Part shown: positions 1 to 6,339 of the stretch, one piece after another
Position numbering within the stretch: the stretch's first letter is position 1
How the letters are laid out: every line of letters starts with the position of its first letter
Assembly: GCA_025963345.1 (NCBI GenBank)
Contig: JAOPUS010000155.1
Coordinates: 1-6,918 of the forward strand
Reading direction: 5' to 3'
DNA: 6,918 nt
Origin: Blastococcus sp.
Lineage (GTDB): Bacteria > Actinomycetota > Actinomycetes > Mycobacteriales > Geodermatophilaceae
Notes under the pieces: generated by a model
Told to the model about the DNA's origin: nothing
Database searches by the model: none
What the model saw: the letters and a program-made list of their open reading frames with translations, nothing else
Program-made: the position numbers and the translations under genes

Positions 1-454
1 GGTGACGCAGGAACTGCGACGCCGCGGCCGGCCGGTGCGCATCCTGGTGCTGACGTCCTTCAGTGATCCCGACCTCGTGGTCGACATCGTCCAGGCGGGG
101 GCGGACGGCTACCTGCTCAAGGAGAACCAGGCCGAGACGATCCTGGACGGCGTGCGGGCGGTCGCAGCCGGCCGTGCACCGGTCGACCCTACGGTGGCCA
201 GGTCGTTGCTGGCAGAGGTCCGCCAGCGCGCGCCCGGCGAGGTTCTGACCGAGCGGGAACGTGAGGTCCTCGAACTGGTGCGCGCAGGGAATCCCAACAA
301 GTTCATCGCACGCCGGTTGCAGATCAGCGAGCGCACCGTCAAGGCGCACGTGACACACATCTTCCAGCGCATCGGGGTGGCCGACCGTACGCAGGCCGCG
401 CTGTGGGCAGAACGGCACCTGCGCCCTGCCGGCGTGCCAGGAGAGCGATCGTGA
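1..454 (+). CDS. LuxR/NarL-family response regulator, 5'-truncated by the window edge
   Basis: This is a two-component DNA-binding response regulator. About 150 C-terminal residues are visible and the reading frame starts at base 2. Family members are usually about 210-220 residues, so roughly the first 60-65 are outside the window, including the phosphoacceptor aspartate. The GTG at base 2 is therefore probably an internal valine. The visible receiver half has the switch threonine in ILVLTSF (residue 18 of the visible part) and the conserved lysine in YLLKE (residue 40). A linker of about 40 residues follows. The LuxR-type helix-turn-helix then runs from about residue 82 to 136 (LTEREREVLELV, ISERTVKAHV). 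One oddity is NKFIA where the family normally has NKEIA. The stop TGA at 452-454 overlaps the start of the next gene. A partner histidine kinase is probably upstream, outside the window. The target genes cannot be told from the sequence. Confidence 0.93.
   Translation, partial: VTQELRRRGRPVRILVLTSFSDPDLVVDIVQAGADGYLLKENQAETILDGVRAVAAGRAPVDPTVARSLLAEVRQRAPGEVLTEREREVLELVRAGNPNKFIARRLQISERTVKAHVTHIFQRIGVADRTQAALWAERHLRPAGVPGERS
439..443 (+). promoter_or_regulatory. Shine-Dalgarno site for the Pro/Ala-rich membrane protein gene
   Basis: AGGAG lies inside the end of the response regulator gene, 7 bases before GTG at 451 and 10 bases before ATG at 454. The spacing favours GTG 451, which gives a GTGA overlap with the upstream stop codon. 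ATG 454 (a TGATG overlap) is nearly as good. Either choice implies translational coupling of the two genes. Confidence 0.6.
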
Positions 455-1500
455 TGCTGCACCACCAGTTTGCACGCGGCACGTCGAACGACGAGCCCGC
501 TCCGATGCCCCGCGACCCCCGCCACCGGCCGGTGGTGCTCAGCGTGGCGGCGCGACACGCCCGGTTCCGACATCATCCAGCGACTTTGTCCGTCGCCCTG
601 GGCTTCTCTCTGCTCCTGGTCTCCCTGCTGACCGTCACGCTGGTCAGCGCCTGGGCGGGGTGGCGCGTCGCGGTATCCGCCCCTGAGAGGACCGTGGTCA
701 CAGCGTCTCCGGTCGTGCCACGGGGCACGCCCCTCGAACCCCGCGGACCAGAGGTCCAGGGCCTGCCGGTTCCTGCACCGGCACCGGCATCGGCACCGGC
801 ACCGGCGGCCGAACTGGTGGTGGCCCAGGCGCGGACAGCTGAAGGAATCGGGGTCGCGGACCAGCCGAAGACGATCCCTCCGGTCGTGGCAGAGACCACG
901 ACGCCCGCCCTCGCGCAGGGCGGCTTGGCTGCCACAGATCCCGGACGGCTCCCCGTGGTCACCGTTCCGGCGGCCGACCCACCGGCGCAGCAGCACCTTT
1001 CCGCGTCGGCGAGGACGGCGACCGCCGCACCGACCACGAGCAGGGCTTCCGATCCCCGACCGGCTGCGACCCCCGCCGCCACCAGCCCCGCCGCCACTAC
1101 CCCGGCAGCGGCAGCCCCGGCGGCCACGTCCGTTGGGACGCGGGGTCACAGGGACGACTCCTCCGCACCCGGGAGTGCGCGTTCGCCCCGTGGCCCGGGC
1201 GCCGAGTCCTCGGACCGATCGGCGTCCGGAGCGCAGATGGCGGGTCGTGCGCCTGCCGCATCGGAGGACCCCCGTCGTAAGGACGCCGCACCGTCGACGC
1301 AGGACGGGTCCCTACGGAGCGGCGGGCACGATCGGGCCGAGGGCCGGCCCGACCACGGCCTGGGGAGGCAGAGCCCGTCAGCGCGTACGGAGGAGCAGGG
1401 CCATGAACATCGCGTCGGTGCCGTGCCGGTGCGGCCACAGCTGCCCGTAGTCCCCCCGGGCAACGCCGGGCACCTCGGGGAGCAGCGGCGCCACAGGTAG
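451..1500 (+). CDS. membrane-anchored Pro/Ala/Thr-rich protein of unknown function
   Basis: I do not recognise a family. From GTG 451 the protein has 349 residues. An arginine/histidine-rich N-terminus (residues about 21-42) precedes one hydrophobic segment (about 46-71, ending near SAWAGW). By the positive-inside rule this predicts a cytoplasmic N-terminus and an exported C-terminus of about 275 residues. The exported part is low-complexity: an Ala-Pro tract at 109-119, five PAAT-type units at about 204-227, then a Ser/Arg/Gly/Asp-rich charged tail. No catalytic motif, cysteine pair or sortase signal is visible. Start alternatives are ATG 454 and ATG 505 (residue 19). The Shine-Dalgarno at 439-443 favours 451. 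The gene is coupled to the response regulator, which suggests joint expression and perhaps a cell-envelope signalling role; that is inference. Third-position GC stays high, but somewhat below the housekeeping genes, up to about 1377. The last 40 codons are antisense to rsmB and could be a non-conserved extension. Confidence 0.65.
   Translation: MMLHHQFARGTSNDEPAPMPRDPRHRPVVLSVAARHARFRHHPATLSVALGFSLLLVSLLTVTLVSAWAGWRVAVSAPERTVVTASPVVPRGTPLEPRGPEVQGLPVPAPAPASAPAPAAELVVAQARTAEGIGVADQPKTIPPVVAETTTPALAQGGLAATDPGRLPVVTVPAADPPAQQHLSASARTATAAPTTSRASDPRPAATPAATSPAATTPAAAAPAATSVGTRGHRDDSSAPGSARSPRGPGAESSDRSASGAQMAGRAPAASEDPRRKDAAPSTQDGSLRSGGHDRAEGRPDHGLGRQSPSARTEEQGHEHRVGAVPVRPQLPVVPPGNAGHLGEQRRHR
775..804 (+). 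repeat. hexanucleotide tandem repeat (GCACCG, five copies, one variant)
   Basis: Five head-to-tail 6-base units are present: GCACCG twice, GCATCG once, GCACCG twice. They lie in frame in the Pro/Ala-rich gene and encode alternating Ala-Pro with one Ala-Ser. A gain or loss of units would change tract length without a frameshift. Confidence 0.85.
1060..1131 (+). repeat. degenerate 15-base repeats encoding PAAT-type pentapeptides
   Basis: Five consecutive units start at 1060, 1072, 1087, 1102 and 1117. They encode PAAT, PAATS, PAATT, PAAAA and PAATS (residues about 204-227 of the membrane protein). The first unit is four codons and the rest are five. DNA identity between units is imperfect because synonymous codons differ, so the amino-acid pattern is better kept than the DNA. 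This suggests an old repeat or selection for an extended, flexible stalk. Confidence 0.7.
1332..1352 (-). terminator. possible rsmB terminator hairpin without a U-tract
   Basis: A perfect 7-bp GC-rich inverted repeat (TCGGGCC at 1332-1338 and GGCCCGA at 1346-1352, 7-base loop) begins 25 bases beyond the rsmB stop codon. No T-run follows on the minus strand. High-GC actinobacteria often have U-poor hairpins at transcript ends, so a terminator is possible. It also lies inside the convergent plus-strand gene, and a short GC stem can arise by chance here. Confidence 0.3.
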
Positions 1501-2775
1501 CACCTCGACGTCGTCCCGCGCTGCCGCGGCGTCCACGACGCCCACGGTCTCCGCGTTGTGCGGTGAGCAGGTCACGTAGGCCACGACACCGCCGACACGC
1601 ACCGAGGCCAGCGCGCTGTCGAGCAGCGCCGTCTGCAGCTCGACCAACGGCGGGACGTCGTCCGGCGTCCGGCGCCAGCGCACCTCCGGCCGGCGCCGCA
1701 GCGCGCCCAGCCCGGTGCAGGGCGCGTCCAGCAGCACCCGGTCGAAGGATCCCGGCGCCCAGGGGGGCTGGGTCCCGTCGGCGGCGAGCACCTCGACGTC
1801 CGCCTCGCCGGCCACGGCCTTGGCCACCAGCTCGGCGCGGTGCGGCGCGCGGTCAGCGGCGGTGATGTGAACCCCGTCCGGCCGCACGGCGGCCAGCAGT
1901 CCGGTCTTGCCGCCCGGGCCCGCGCACATGTCGAGCCAGGCGGCGTCGGATCCCTCCAGCGGCGCGCGCGTGAGCAGCAGCGCGGCCAGCTGACTGCCCT
2001 CGTCCTGCACTGCCGCGGCGCCGGAGCGCACCGACGACAGTCGGCCCGGGTCGCCACCGTGCAGCCGGACGGCGAACGGTGACCACGGTCCCGGTTCCCC
2101 GCCGGACTCCTCCACCAGCGCGTCACGGCCGATCCGGCGGGCGACCAGGTGCACCTCCGGCGCGGCGTCGTCGGCCAGCAACGCCGCCTCGAGTTCCTCC
2201 TCGCCGCCCAGCGCCTCGCGCCAGGCGTCGACGATCCAGCGCGGATGGTTCGTAGCCAGGGCCAGCCGCTCGGCCGCGTCCCCGCCCAGGGTGGCCAGCC
2301 ACTGCTCGCGGTCACCGCGGGTGGCGACCTTCCGCAGGACGGCGTTGACCAGCCCCGAGGCACCGGTGCCCACGATGCCGCGGGTGAGGTCGACGGTGGT
2401 GTCCACCGCGGCGTGCGACGGCACCCGGAGATCGATCAGCTGGTAGGCGCCGAGCCGGAGCAGGTCGAGAACCCGCGGGTCGAGCTCGGCCAGCGGCCGC
2501 GACACCAGCCCCGTGAGCACCGCGTCGAGGGTGCCCTGCGCCCGCAGCGTGCCGTAGGCCAGCTGCGTCGCGAAGGCCGCGTCGCGCTCCTCCAGCTGCC
2601 GCTCGCGCAGCAACTGCGGGAGCAGCAGGTTGGCGTAGGCGGCGCGGGAGGAGACGCCGTCCAGCACGTCGTAGGCGGTCAGCCGCGCGCCGTCGAGCAC
2701 CGGACGGCGGGTGGCCGGATGCCTGCGCTGTCCCGGCCGGGGACCGCTGGACGATCGGCGCGGGGATCCCGTCAT
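1378..2775 (-). CDS. rsmB: 16S rRNA (cytosine(967)-C5)-methyltransferase RsmB (Fmu/Sun)
   Basis: RsmB transfers a methyl group from S-adenosylmethionine to C967 (E. coli numbering) of 16S rRNA in the cytoplasm. The protein has 465 residues, slightly longer than E. coli RsmB because of a basic, disordered N-terminal tail of about 30 residues, as is common in actinobacteria. A NusB-like RNA-binding domain spans about 31-150 (including LRLGAYQL and GLVNAVLRK). The Rossmann methyltransferase domain follows: VQDEGSQ at 256-262, SAM-binding motif I DMCAGPGGKT at 282-291, motif IV DAPCTG at 350-355 with C353, and motif VI VTCSP with the catalytic-type C403. The C-terminal signature HGTDAMFMALL ends the protein. 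ATG 2773-2775 overlaps the fmt stop by 4 bases (ATGA), so translation is probably coupled. The last 123 bases overlap the convergent plus-strand gene. Confidence 0.97.
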   Translation of the reverse strand: MTGSPRRSSSGPRPGQRRHPATRRPVLDGARLTAYDVLDGVSSRAAYANLLLPQLLRERQLEERDAAFATQLAYGTLRAQGTLDAVLTGLVSRPLAELDPRVLDLLRLGAYQLIDLRVPSHAAVDTTVDLTRGIVGTGASGLVNAVLRKVATRGDREQWLATLGGDAAERLALATNHPRWIVDAWREALGGEEELEAALLADDAAPEVHLVARRIGRDALVEESGGEPGPWSPFAVRLHGGDPGRLSSVRSGAAAVQDEGSQLAALLLTRAPLEGSDAAWLDMCAGPGGKTGLLAAVRPDGVHITAADRAPHRAELVAKAVAGEADVEVLAADGTQPPWAPGSFDRVLLDAPCTGLGALRRRPEVRWRRTPDDVPPLVELQTALLDSALASVRVGGVVAYVTCSPHNAETVGVVDAAAARDDVEVLPVAPLLPEVPGVARGDYGQLWPHRHGTDAMFMALLLRTR

Positions 2776-3698
2776 GCGCCCACCCGTTCCCCTGCGACCG
2801 GGCGCGCGCCGCGGGCCCAGTCGGCGGCCGGGAACATGCGCTTGCCGGCCGGCTGCACCATCCCGAGGCGGACGGCGCCGTGGCCAGTGCCCACGAGCAC
2901 GCCGTCGGGCCCGGCCGAGACCTCACCGGCGGGTAGCTCGACGTCCGGCAGCGGTTCGACGGGGCCCAGCCGCAGCCGCTCCCCGCGCCACGTCGTCCAT
3001 GCTCCGGGAGCCGGCGTGACCCCGCGGATCCGACGGTCGACGACGTGCGCGGGCAACGCCCAGTCGATACGGGCGTCGGCGGGGTCGATCCGCGGCGCCA
3101 GGCTTATCCCCTCGGCGGGCTGCGGTTCGGCCACCAGCGTGCCGGCGGCGACCCCGTCGAGGGTCGCGACCAGCAGTCCGGCCCCGCTCACGGCGAGCCG
3201 GCCGAGCAGGTCACCGGCTGTGTCCCTCGGGCCGATCGCCTCGGTGACCGTCCCGAAGACGGGCCCGGTGTCCAGCCCGGCCTCCAGCCGGAACGTCGAG
3301 GCGCCGGTGATCTCGTCGCCGGCCATGATCGCGTGCTGCACGGGCGCCGCACCGCGCCAGGACGGCAGCAACGAGAAGTGCAGGTTCACCCAGCCGTGCC
3401 GCGGCAGGTCGAGGGCCGCCTGCGGCACGAGCGCGCCGTAGGCGACGACCGGTGCGCAGTCGACGGCGAGGCCGGCCAACTGCTCCAGGAACTCCGGCTC
3501 GCGCGGCGAACGCGGCTGCAGCACGGGCAGGCCGGCGGCGTAGGCCCGCTCGGCCACCGGGGAGCGGCTCTCCGTCCGGCCGCGCCCGGAGCGCGCGTCG
3601 GGCCGGGTCAGGACGGCGACGACCTCGTGGTCGGAGGCCAACAGCGCCTCCAGCGAGGGGATGGCGGGCGCCGGCGTACCGGCGAACAGGAGCCTCAG
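2772..3698 (-). CDS. fmt: methionyl-tRNA formyltransferase, probable CTG start
   Basis: Fmt formylates initiator Met-tRNA with 10-formyltetrahydrofolate in the cytoplasm. Read from CTG 3698 the protein has 308 residues, the normal family length, and begins MRLLFAGTP, matching the canonical Fmt N-terminus. The folate-domain motif WVNLHFSLLPSWRGAAP is at about 103-119. N105, H107 and D143 (in GLDTGP) correspond to the E. coli catalytic trio N108/H110/D146 with the same spacing. The C-terminal OB-like tRNA-binding domain follows (RIRGVTPAPGAWT at about 223-235). The only upstream ATG in frame (3758) would add 20 residues unlike the family and overlap def by 64 bases. No ATG, GTG or TTG lies between. 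CTG overlaps the def stop (CTGA) and has a good Shine-Dalgarno. The gene ends in an ATGA overlap with rsmB. Confidence 0.95.
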   Translation of the reverse strand: MRLLFAGTPAPAIPSLEALLASDHEVVAVLTRPDARSGRGRTESRSPVAERAYAAGLPVLQPRSPREPEFLEQLAGLAVDCAPVVAYGALVPQAALDLPRHGWVNLHFSLLPSWRGAAPVQHAIMAGDEITGASTFRLEAGLDTGPVFGTVTEAIGPRDTAGDLLGRLAVSGAGLLVATLDGVAAGTLVAEPQPAEGISLAPRIDPADARIDWALPAHVVDRRIRGVTPAPGAWTTWRGERLRLGPVEPLPDVELPAGEVSAGPDGVLVGTGHGAVRLGMVQPAGKRMFPAADWARGARPVAGERVGA

Positions 3699-4240
3699 TG
3701 GGGACTCACCTTCACGACCGGTGCGGGCACGGGCAGGTACTCGGCCATGCCCGCCCACTCGGCGGCCTCCAGCTCGGCGAGGGCCGCGGCGCGGGCCTCG
3801 GCGTCGAGCCGGTCCACGAACAGCACGCCGTCCAGGTGGTCGGTCTCGTGCTGCACCGCGCGGGCCAGCAGTTCCGAGCCCTCGATGCGGACCGGGTCGC
3901 CGTGCATGTTCCAGCCGGCGGCGACCACGTGCAGGTGCCGGCGGCAGTCCCAGCGGAACCCGGGTATGGACAGGCAGCCCTCCGGTCCCTCCTCGGTCTC
4001 CTCACCGACCGGCGTCACGTCGGGGTTGACCAGGTGGCCGACCTCCCCGTCGACGAACCAGGTGAAGACGCGCAGGCCGACGCCGATCTGGGGGGCGGCC
4101 AGGCCCGCGCCACCGGCCGCGAACATCGTCTCGGTCAGGTCACCGACGAGCCGGCGCAGCTCGGCATCGAAGTCGACGACCGGCGCGGCGGGGTTACGCA
4201 GCACGGGGTCGCCGAACAGCCGGATGGGGGTCACGCTCAC
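3695..4240 (-). CDS. def: peptide deformylase
   Basis: Def is a metal-dependent hydrolase that removes the N-formyl group from nascent proteins at the ribosome, the step that balances Fmt. The protein has 181 residues, a normal length. All three family motifs are present: motif 1 GAGLAAPQIG at 44-53, motif 2 EGCLS at 87-91 with the metal ligand C89, and motif 3 QHETDHLDG at 130-138 with metal ligands H131 and H135 and catalytic E132. The start is GTG at 4240, giving MSVTPIRLFGDPVLR, a typical actinobacterial N-terminus. A second GTG two codons later is an alternative. No Shine-Dalgarno is visible upstream, but a -10 box stands exactly where a leaderless transcript would need it. It is the first gene of the def-fmt-rsmB unit. 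Its stop codon overlaps the fmt CTG start. Confidence 0.97.
   Translation of the reverse strand: MSVTPIRLFGDPVLRNPAAPVVDFDAELRRLVGDLTETMFAAGGAGLAAPQIGVGLRVFTWFVDGEVGHLVNPDVTPVGEETEEGPEGCLSIPGFRWDCRRHLHVVAAGWNMHGDPVRIEGSELLARAVQHETDHLDGVLFVDRLDAEARAAALAELEAAEWAGMAEYLPVPAPVVKVSPH
3705..3712 (-). promoter_or_regulatory. Shine-Dalgarno supporting the CTG start of fmt
   Basis: On the minus strand AAGGTGAG lies within the last codons of def and ends 6 bases before the CTG at 3698. It matches part of the anti-Shine-Dalgarno complement (GGTGA). The spacing suits CTG 3698 and not the ATG at 3758, so it decides the start. Confidence 0.6.
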
Positions 4241-4246
4241 CGGTCG

Positions 4247-4252
4247 ATCGTA
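4247..4252 (-). promoter_or_regulatory. probable -10 box for a leaderless def-fmt-rsmB transcript
   Basis: On the minus strand TACGAT (pattern TANNNT) occupies positions -12 to -7 if the first base of the def GTG codon (4240) is +1. That is the classic spacing for transcription starting at the start codon itself. It agrees with the missing Shine-Dalgarno before def. No convincing -35 element is seen at 17-18 bases; the sequence there is G-rich. Leaderless ATG/GTG genes are well known in actinobacteria. Confidence 0.5.
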
Positions 4253-4288
4253 GGTGGCCCGAACAGGACCCCACCCGGGCCGTCAGTT

Positions 4289-4360
4289 GTTGATCATCGG
4301 CTGTGTGCGCGCGACACTGGCGGACACGCCGGACGGGCGTGCACGAAGACGATGATCAAC
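4289..4360. repeat. 72-base imperfect inverted repeat between priA and def
   Basis: The outer arms are a perfect 11-bp inverted repeat: GTTGATCATCG at 4289-4299 and CGATGATCAAC at 4350-4360. Pairing continues on the same axis through 4301-4302/4347-4348 and 4304-4312/4337-4345, with single mismatches and two G-T wobbles. A 4x4 internal loop and an apical stem (4317-4322/4327-4332) with a GACA tetraloop complete it. The arms are richer in A/T than the surroundings and carry the palindrome TGATCA. On the minus strand it starts 14 bases after the priA stop codon, so it may end or protect the priA mRNA, although no U-tract follows. It could instead be a copy of a dispersed palindromic repeat (REP/MITE-like). 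I cannot test copy number here. Confidence 0.7.
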
Positions 4361-4374
4361 TCGGGGAGGCCACC

Positions 4375-6339
4375 TCAGACCAGGTCGAGCGGGTCCAGTT
4401 GCACGCGTACGTGCTCGGTGACCTTCTTGGCGCTCCGCACGCCCTGGACCTCGGTCAGCGCGTGTGCCAGTGCCACGCCCCCGGTCCGCGGCACCCGGAC
4501 CAGGTAGCGCTCCCGCTCGCCCTCCTGGCCCGGCCGCGGTGGCTCCGGCACGGGCCCGAGGAGGTCGGCCCCGTCGGGCAGCCGCAGCGCCTGGAGGAAT
4601 TCGGCGAGTGCCGCCGGGGAACCGGAGAGGCTGGCGATCCGGGTGACCGGCGGGAAGCTGAGTTCGCGACGGTCGGCCAGCTCGCGCTCGGCCAGCCAGC
4701 CCGGGTCCCAGCGCACGAGGGCCTGGACGACGGGATGCGCCGCGTCGGCGGCGACCACGACCTGTCCGCCCGCGGCTGCCGGCCGCACCAGCGCGGCCGC
4801 GTTGAGCCAGCGACGCAGGGTCTCCTCGCCCGCCCGAAGGTCGGCCCGTCCCAGCAGCGCCCAGGAGTCCAGCAGCAGCGCCGCGCCGTACCCGCCCTCG
4901 GCCACCGGCTCGGCCCCCGGCGTGGCGACGACGAGCGAGGGACCGCCCGGCACCGTGGCGAGCACCCCGGACGTGCTCCCGGAGGTGCGCACCACCGCCC
5001 CGGGGAACGCCCTCGCGAGCTCCTCGGCCGTGCGGGACTCCCCCACGACGGCGGCGCGCAGCTTGGTTCCGTGGCAGTGCGGGCAGTCGAACGTGGCCGC
5101 CGGCCGGGCGCACCACCGGCAGGCGGGGATGCGTGCCCCGCCCGGACCCGGTCGCGGCGAGATGCCCAGCGGTCCCGCGCAGTGGGCGCACCGGGCCGGT
5201 GCCCGGCAGCGGGCGCAGGCCAGGGAGGGGACGTATCCCCGCCGCGGCACCTGCACCAGCACGGGAGCGCCCGCGGCCAGTGCCCTGCGGGCGGCCTCGT
5301 GCGCCATCGACGGCAGCCGCGCCGAACGGGCGGCGGGATCGCGGGCCAGCTCGAAGTCGTCGCCCAGTGGCTGGATCCGGGGCGCCGCCGAGCGCAGCAC
5401 GGCCCGGTCGGCGACCAGCTCGTGCGCCCAGCCCGACTCGACCAGCAGTTCCGCCTCGGCGGTGCGCGACGTGCCCGCCACGACGGCGGCGCAGTTGTCC
5501 AGCCAGGCGCGCTGGACGAGCACGTCACGGGCGTGCGGATAAGGCGCGTGCTCGTCGGAGTGCAGATCGTCGCCGTCGTCCCAGACGACGACGAGACCGA
5601 GGTCGCGGACCGGCGCGAACATGGCTGCCCGGGTACCCAGCACGACCTGGGCGGCCCCCCGCGACGCGGCCAGGAACTGCCGGTAGCGCTTCTCCGGGGA
5701 GTCGTCGGCGCGCAGGACCGTGTACGAGTGCTCCGGCAGCAGCCTCCGCGCCGCGTCCGCGAGCCGGTCGAGGTCCTTGCCGTCGGGGACCACCACGAGC
5801 GCCCCCCGCCGTCCGGAGAGGGACGCGCGGCAGAGCTCGGCCAGCCGGGTCGGCCAGTCCTCACCGGGCAGTGCGGTCCAGACCGCCCGCGCCGGACGCC
5901 CCTCCGCCAGTGCCGACAGCAGGGCCGGGCCGGCCTGGTACCGGCCGAACCCGGCCGGGTCGGGTGGGCCGGGCAGCGCCTCCGGAGTGGGGGTCGGCCG
6001 CTTCTCCGCCGCGGCTCGGCGAGGTGGCAGGGCCAGCCGCAGGACGTCGCTGAGCGTCCCCGCGTACCGGTCGGCGACCACCCTCGCCAGGCGGGCCACC
6101 TGGGGGGTGAGGACCGGCTCGCCCGACGGCACGTGCGACAGCGGCAGGAGCTTGCCGGTGAAGTCGGTGGCATCGTCCAGCGACACCACGAACCCATCCA
6201 GGAGCTGACCGCTGAAGCGCACCCGGACCCGGCAACCGGCCTGCACCGTGTCGGCGAACTTCTCGGGGACGGCGTAGTCGAAGGGCCGGTCAAGGTGGGC
6301 GAGGGGAACGTCGACGACGACCCGGGCCACCCGTGGCAT
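4375..6339 (-). CDS. priA: replication restart protein PriA (primosomal protein N'), helicase-motif-degenerate actinobacterial form
   Basis: PriA recognises stalled or collapsed replication forks and directs reloading of the replicative helicase. The protein has 654 residues from ATG 6339. The N-terminal 3'-DNA-end-binding domain begins ARVVVDVPLAHLDRPFDYAVP (residues 5-25). Helicase lobe 1 has no Walker A GKT: ALPGEDW (156-162) stands where it should be. VVWDDGDD (251-258) replaces the DEEH box, while GTRAAMFAP (235-243) and YPHARDVL (267-274) are kept. Eight cysteines in four pairs (C375/C378, C384/C387, C407/C410, C419/C422) form the zinc-binding region. The C-terminal domain runs from about 545 to 654 (FPPVTRIASLSG, KKVTEHVRVQLDPLDLV). 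Loss of the ATPase motifs is usual in actinobacterial PriA. No Shine-Dalgarno is visible. The ATG lies in the loop of a strong hairpin. GTG 6330 (MARVVVDVP) is an alternative start. Confidence 0.95.
   Translation of the reverse strand: MPRVARVVVDVPLAHLDRPFDYAVPEKFADTVQAGCRVRVRFSGQLLDGFVVSLDDATDFTGKLLPLSHVPSGEPVLTPQVARLARVVADRYAGTLSDVLRLALPPRRAAAEKRPTPTPEALPGPPDPAGFGRYQAGPALLSALAEGRPARAVWTALPGEDWPTRLAELCRASLSGRRGALVVVPDGKDLDRLADAARRLLPEHSYTVLRADDSPEKRYRQFLAASRGAAQVVLGTRAAMFAPVRDLGLVVVWDDGDDLHSDEHAPYPHARDVLVQRAWLDNCAAVVAGTSRTAEAELLVESGWAHELVADRAVLRSAAPRIQPLGDDFELARDPAARSARLPSMAHEAARRALAAGAPVLVQVPRRGYVPSLACARCRAPARCAHCAGPLGISPRPGPGGARIPACRWCARPAATFDCPHCHGTKLRAAVVGESRTAEELARAFPGAVVRTSGSTSGVLATVPGGPSLVVATPGAEPVAEGGYGAALLLDSWALLGRADLRAGEETLRRWLNAAALVRPAAAGGQVVVAADAAHPVVQALVRWDPGWLAERELADRRELSFPPVTRIASLSGSPAALAEFLQALRLPDGADLLGPVPEPPRPGQEGERERYLVRVPRTGGVALAHALTEVQGVRSAKKVTEHVRVQLDPLDLV

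Noticed and set aside
109..1149. 346-codon minus-strand open frame opposite the response regulator and membrane protein
   Set aside because: It is Arg/Gly/Cys-rich shadow sequence. The plus strand has clear receiver/LuxR motifs, a Shine-Dalgarno and a membrane segment.
2149..3441. 430-codon plus-strand open frame opposite rsmB and fmt
   Set aside because: It is an antisense shadow with no recognisable domain and spans the junction of two well-supported genes.
3699..3758. N-terminal extension of Fmt from ATG 3758
   Set aside because: The 20 added residues lie wholly inside def, do not resemble Fmt N-termini and have no well-placed Shine-Dalgarno. CTG 3698 gives the canonical protein.
4289..4360. 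tRNA or other structured RNA gene in the priA-def gap
   Set aside because: The fold is one long hairpin, not a cloverleaf, and no CCA end or conserved tRNA boxes are present.
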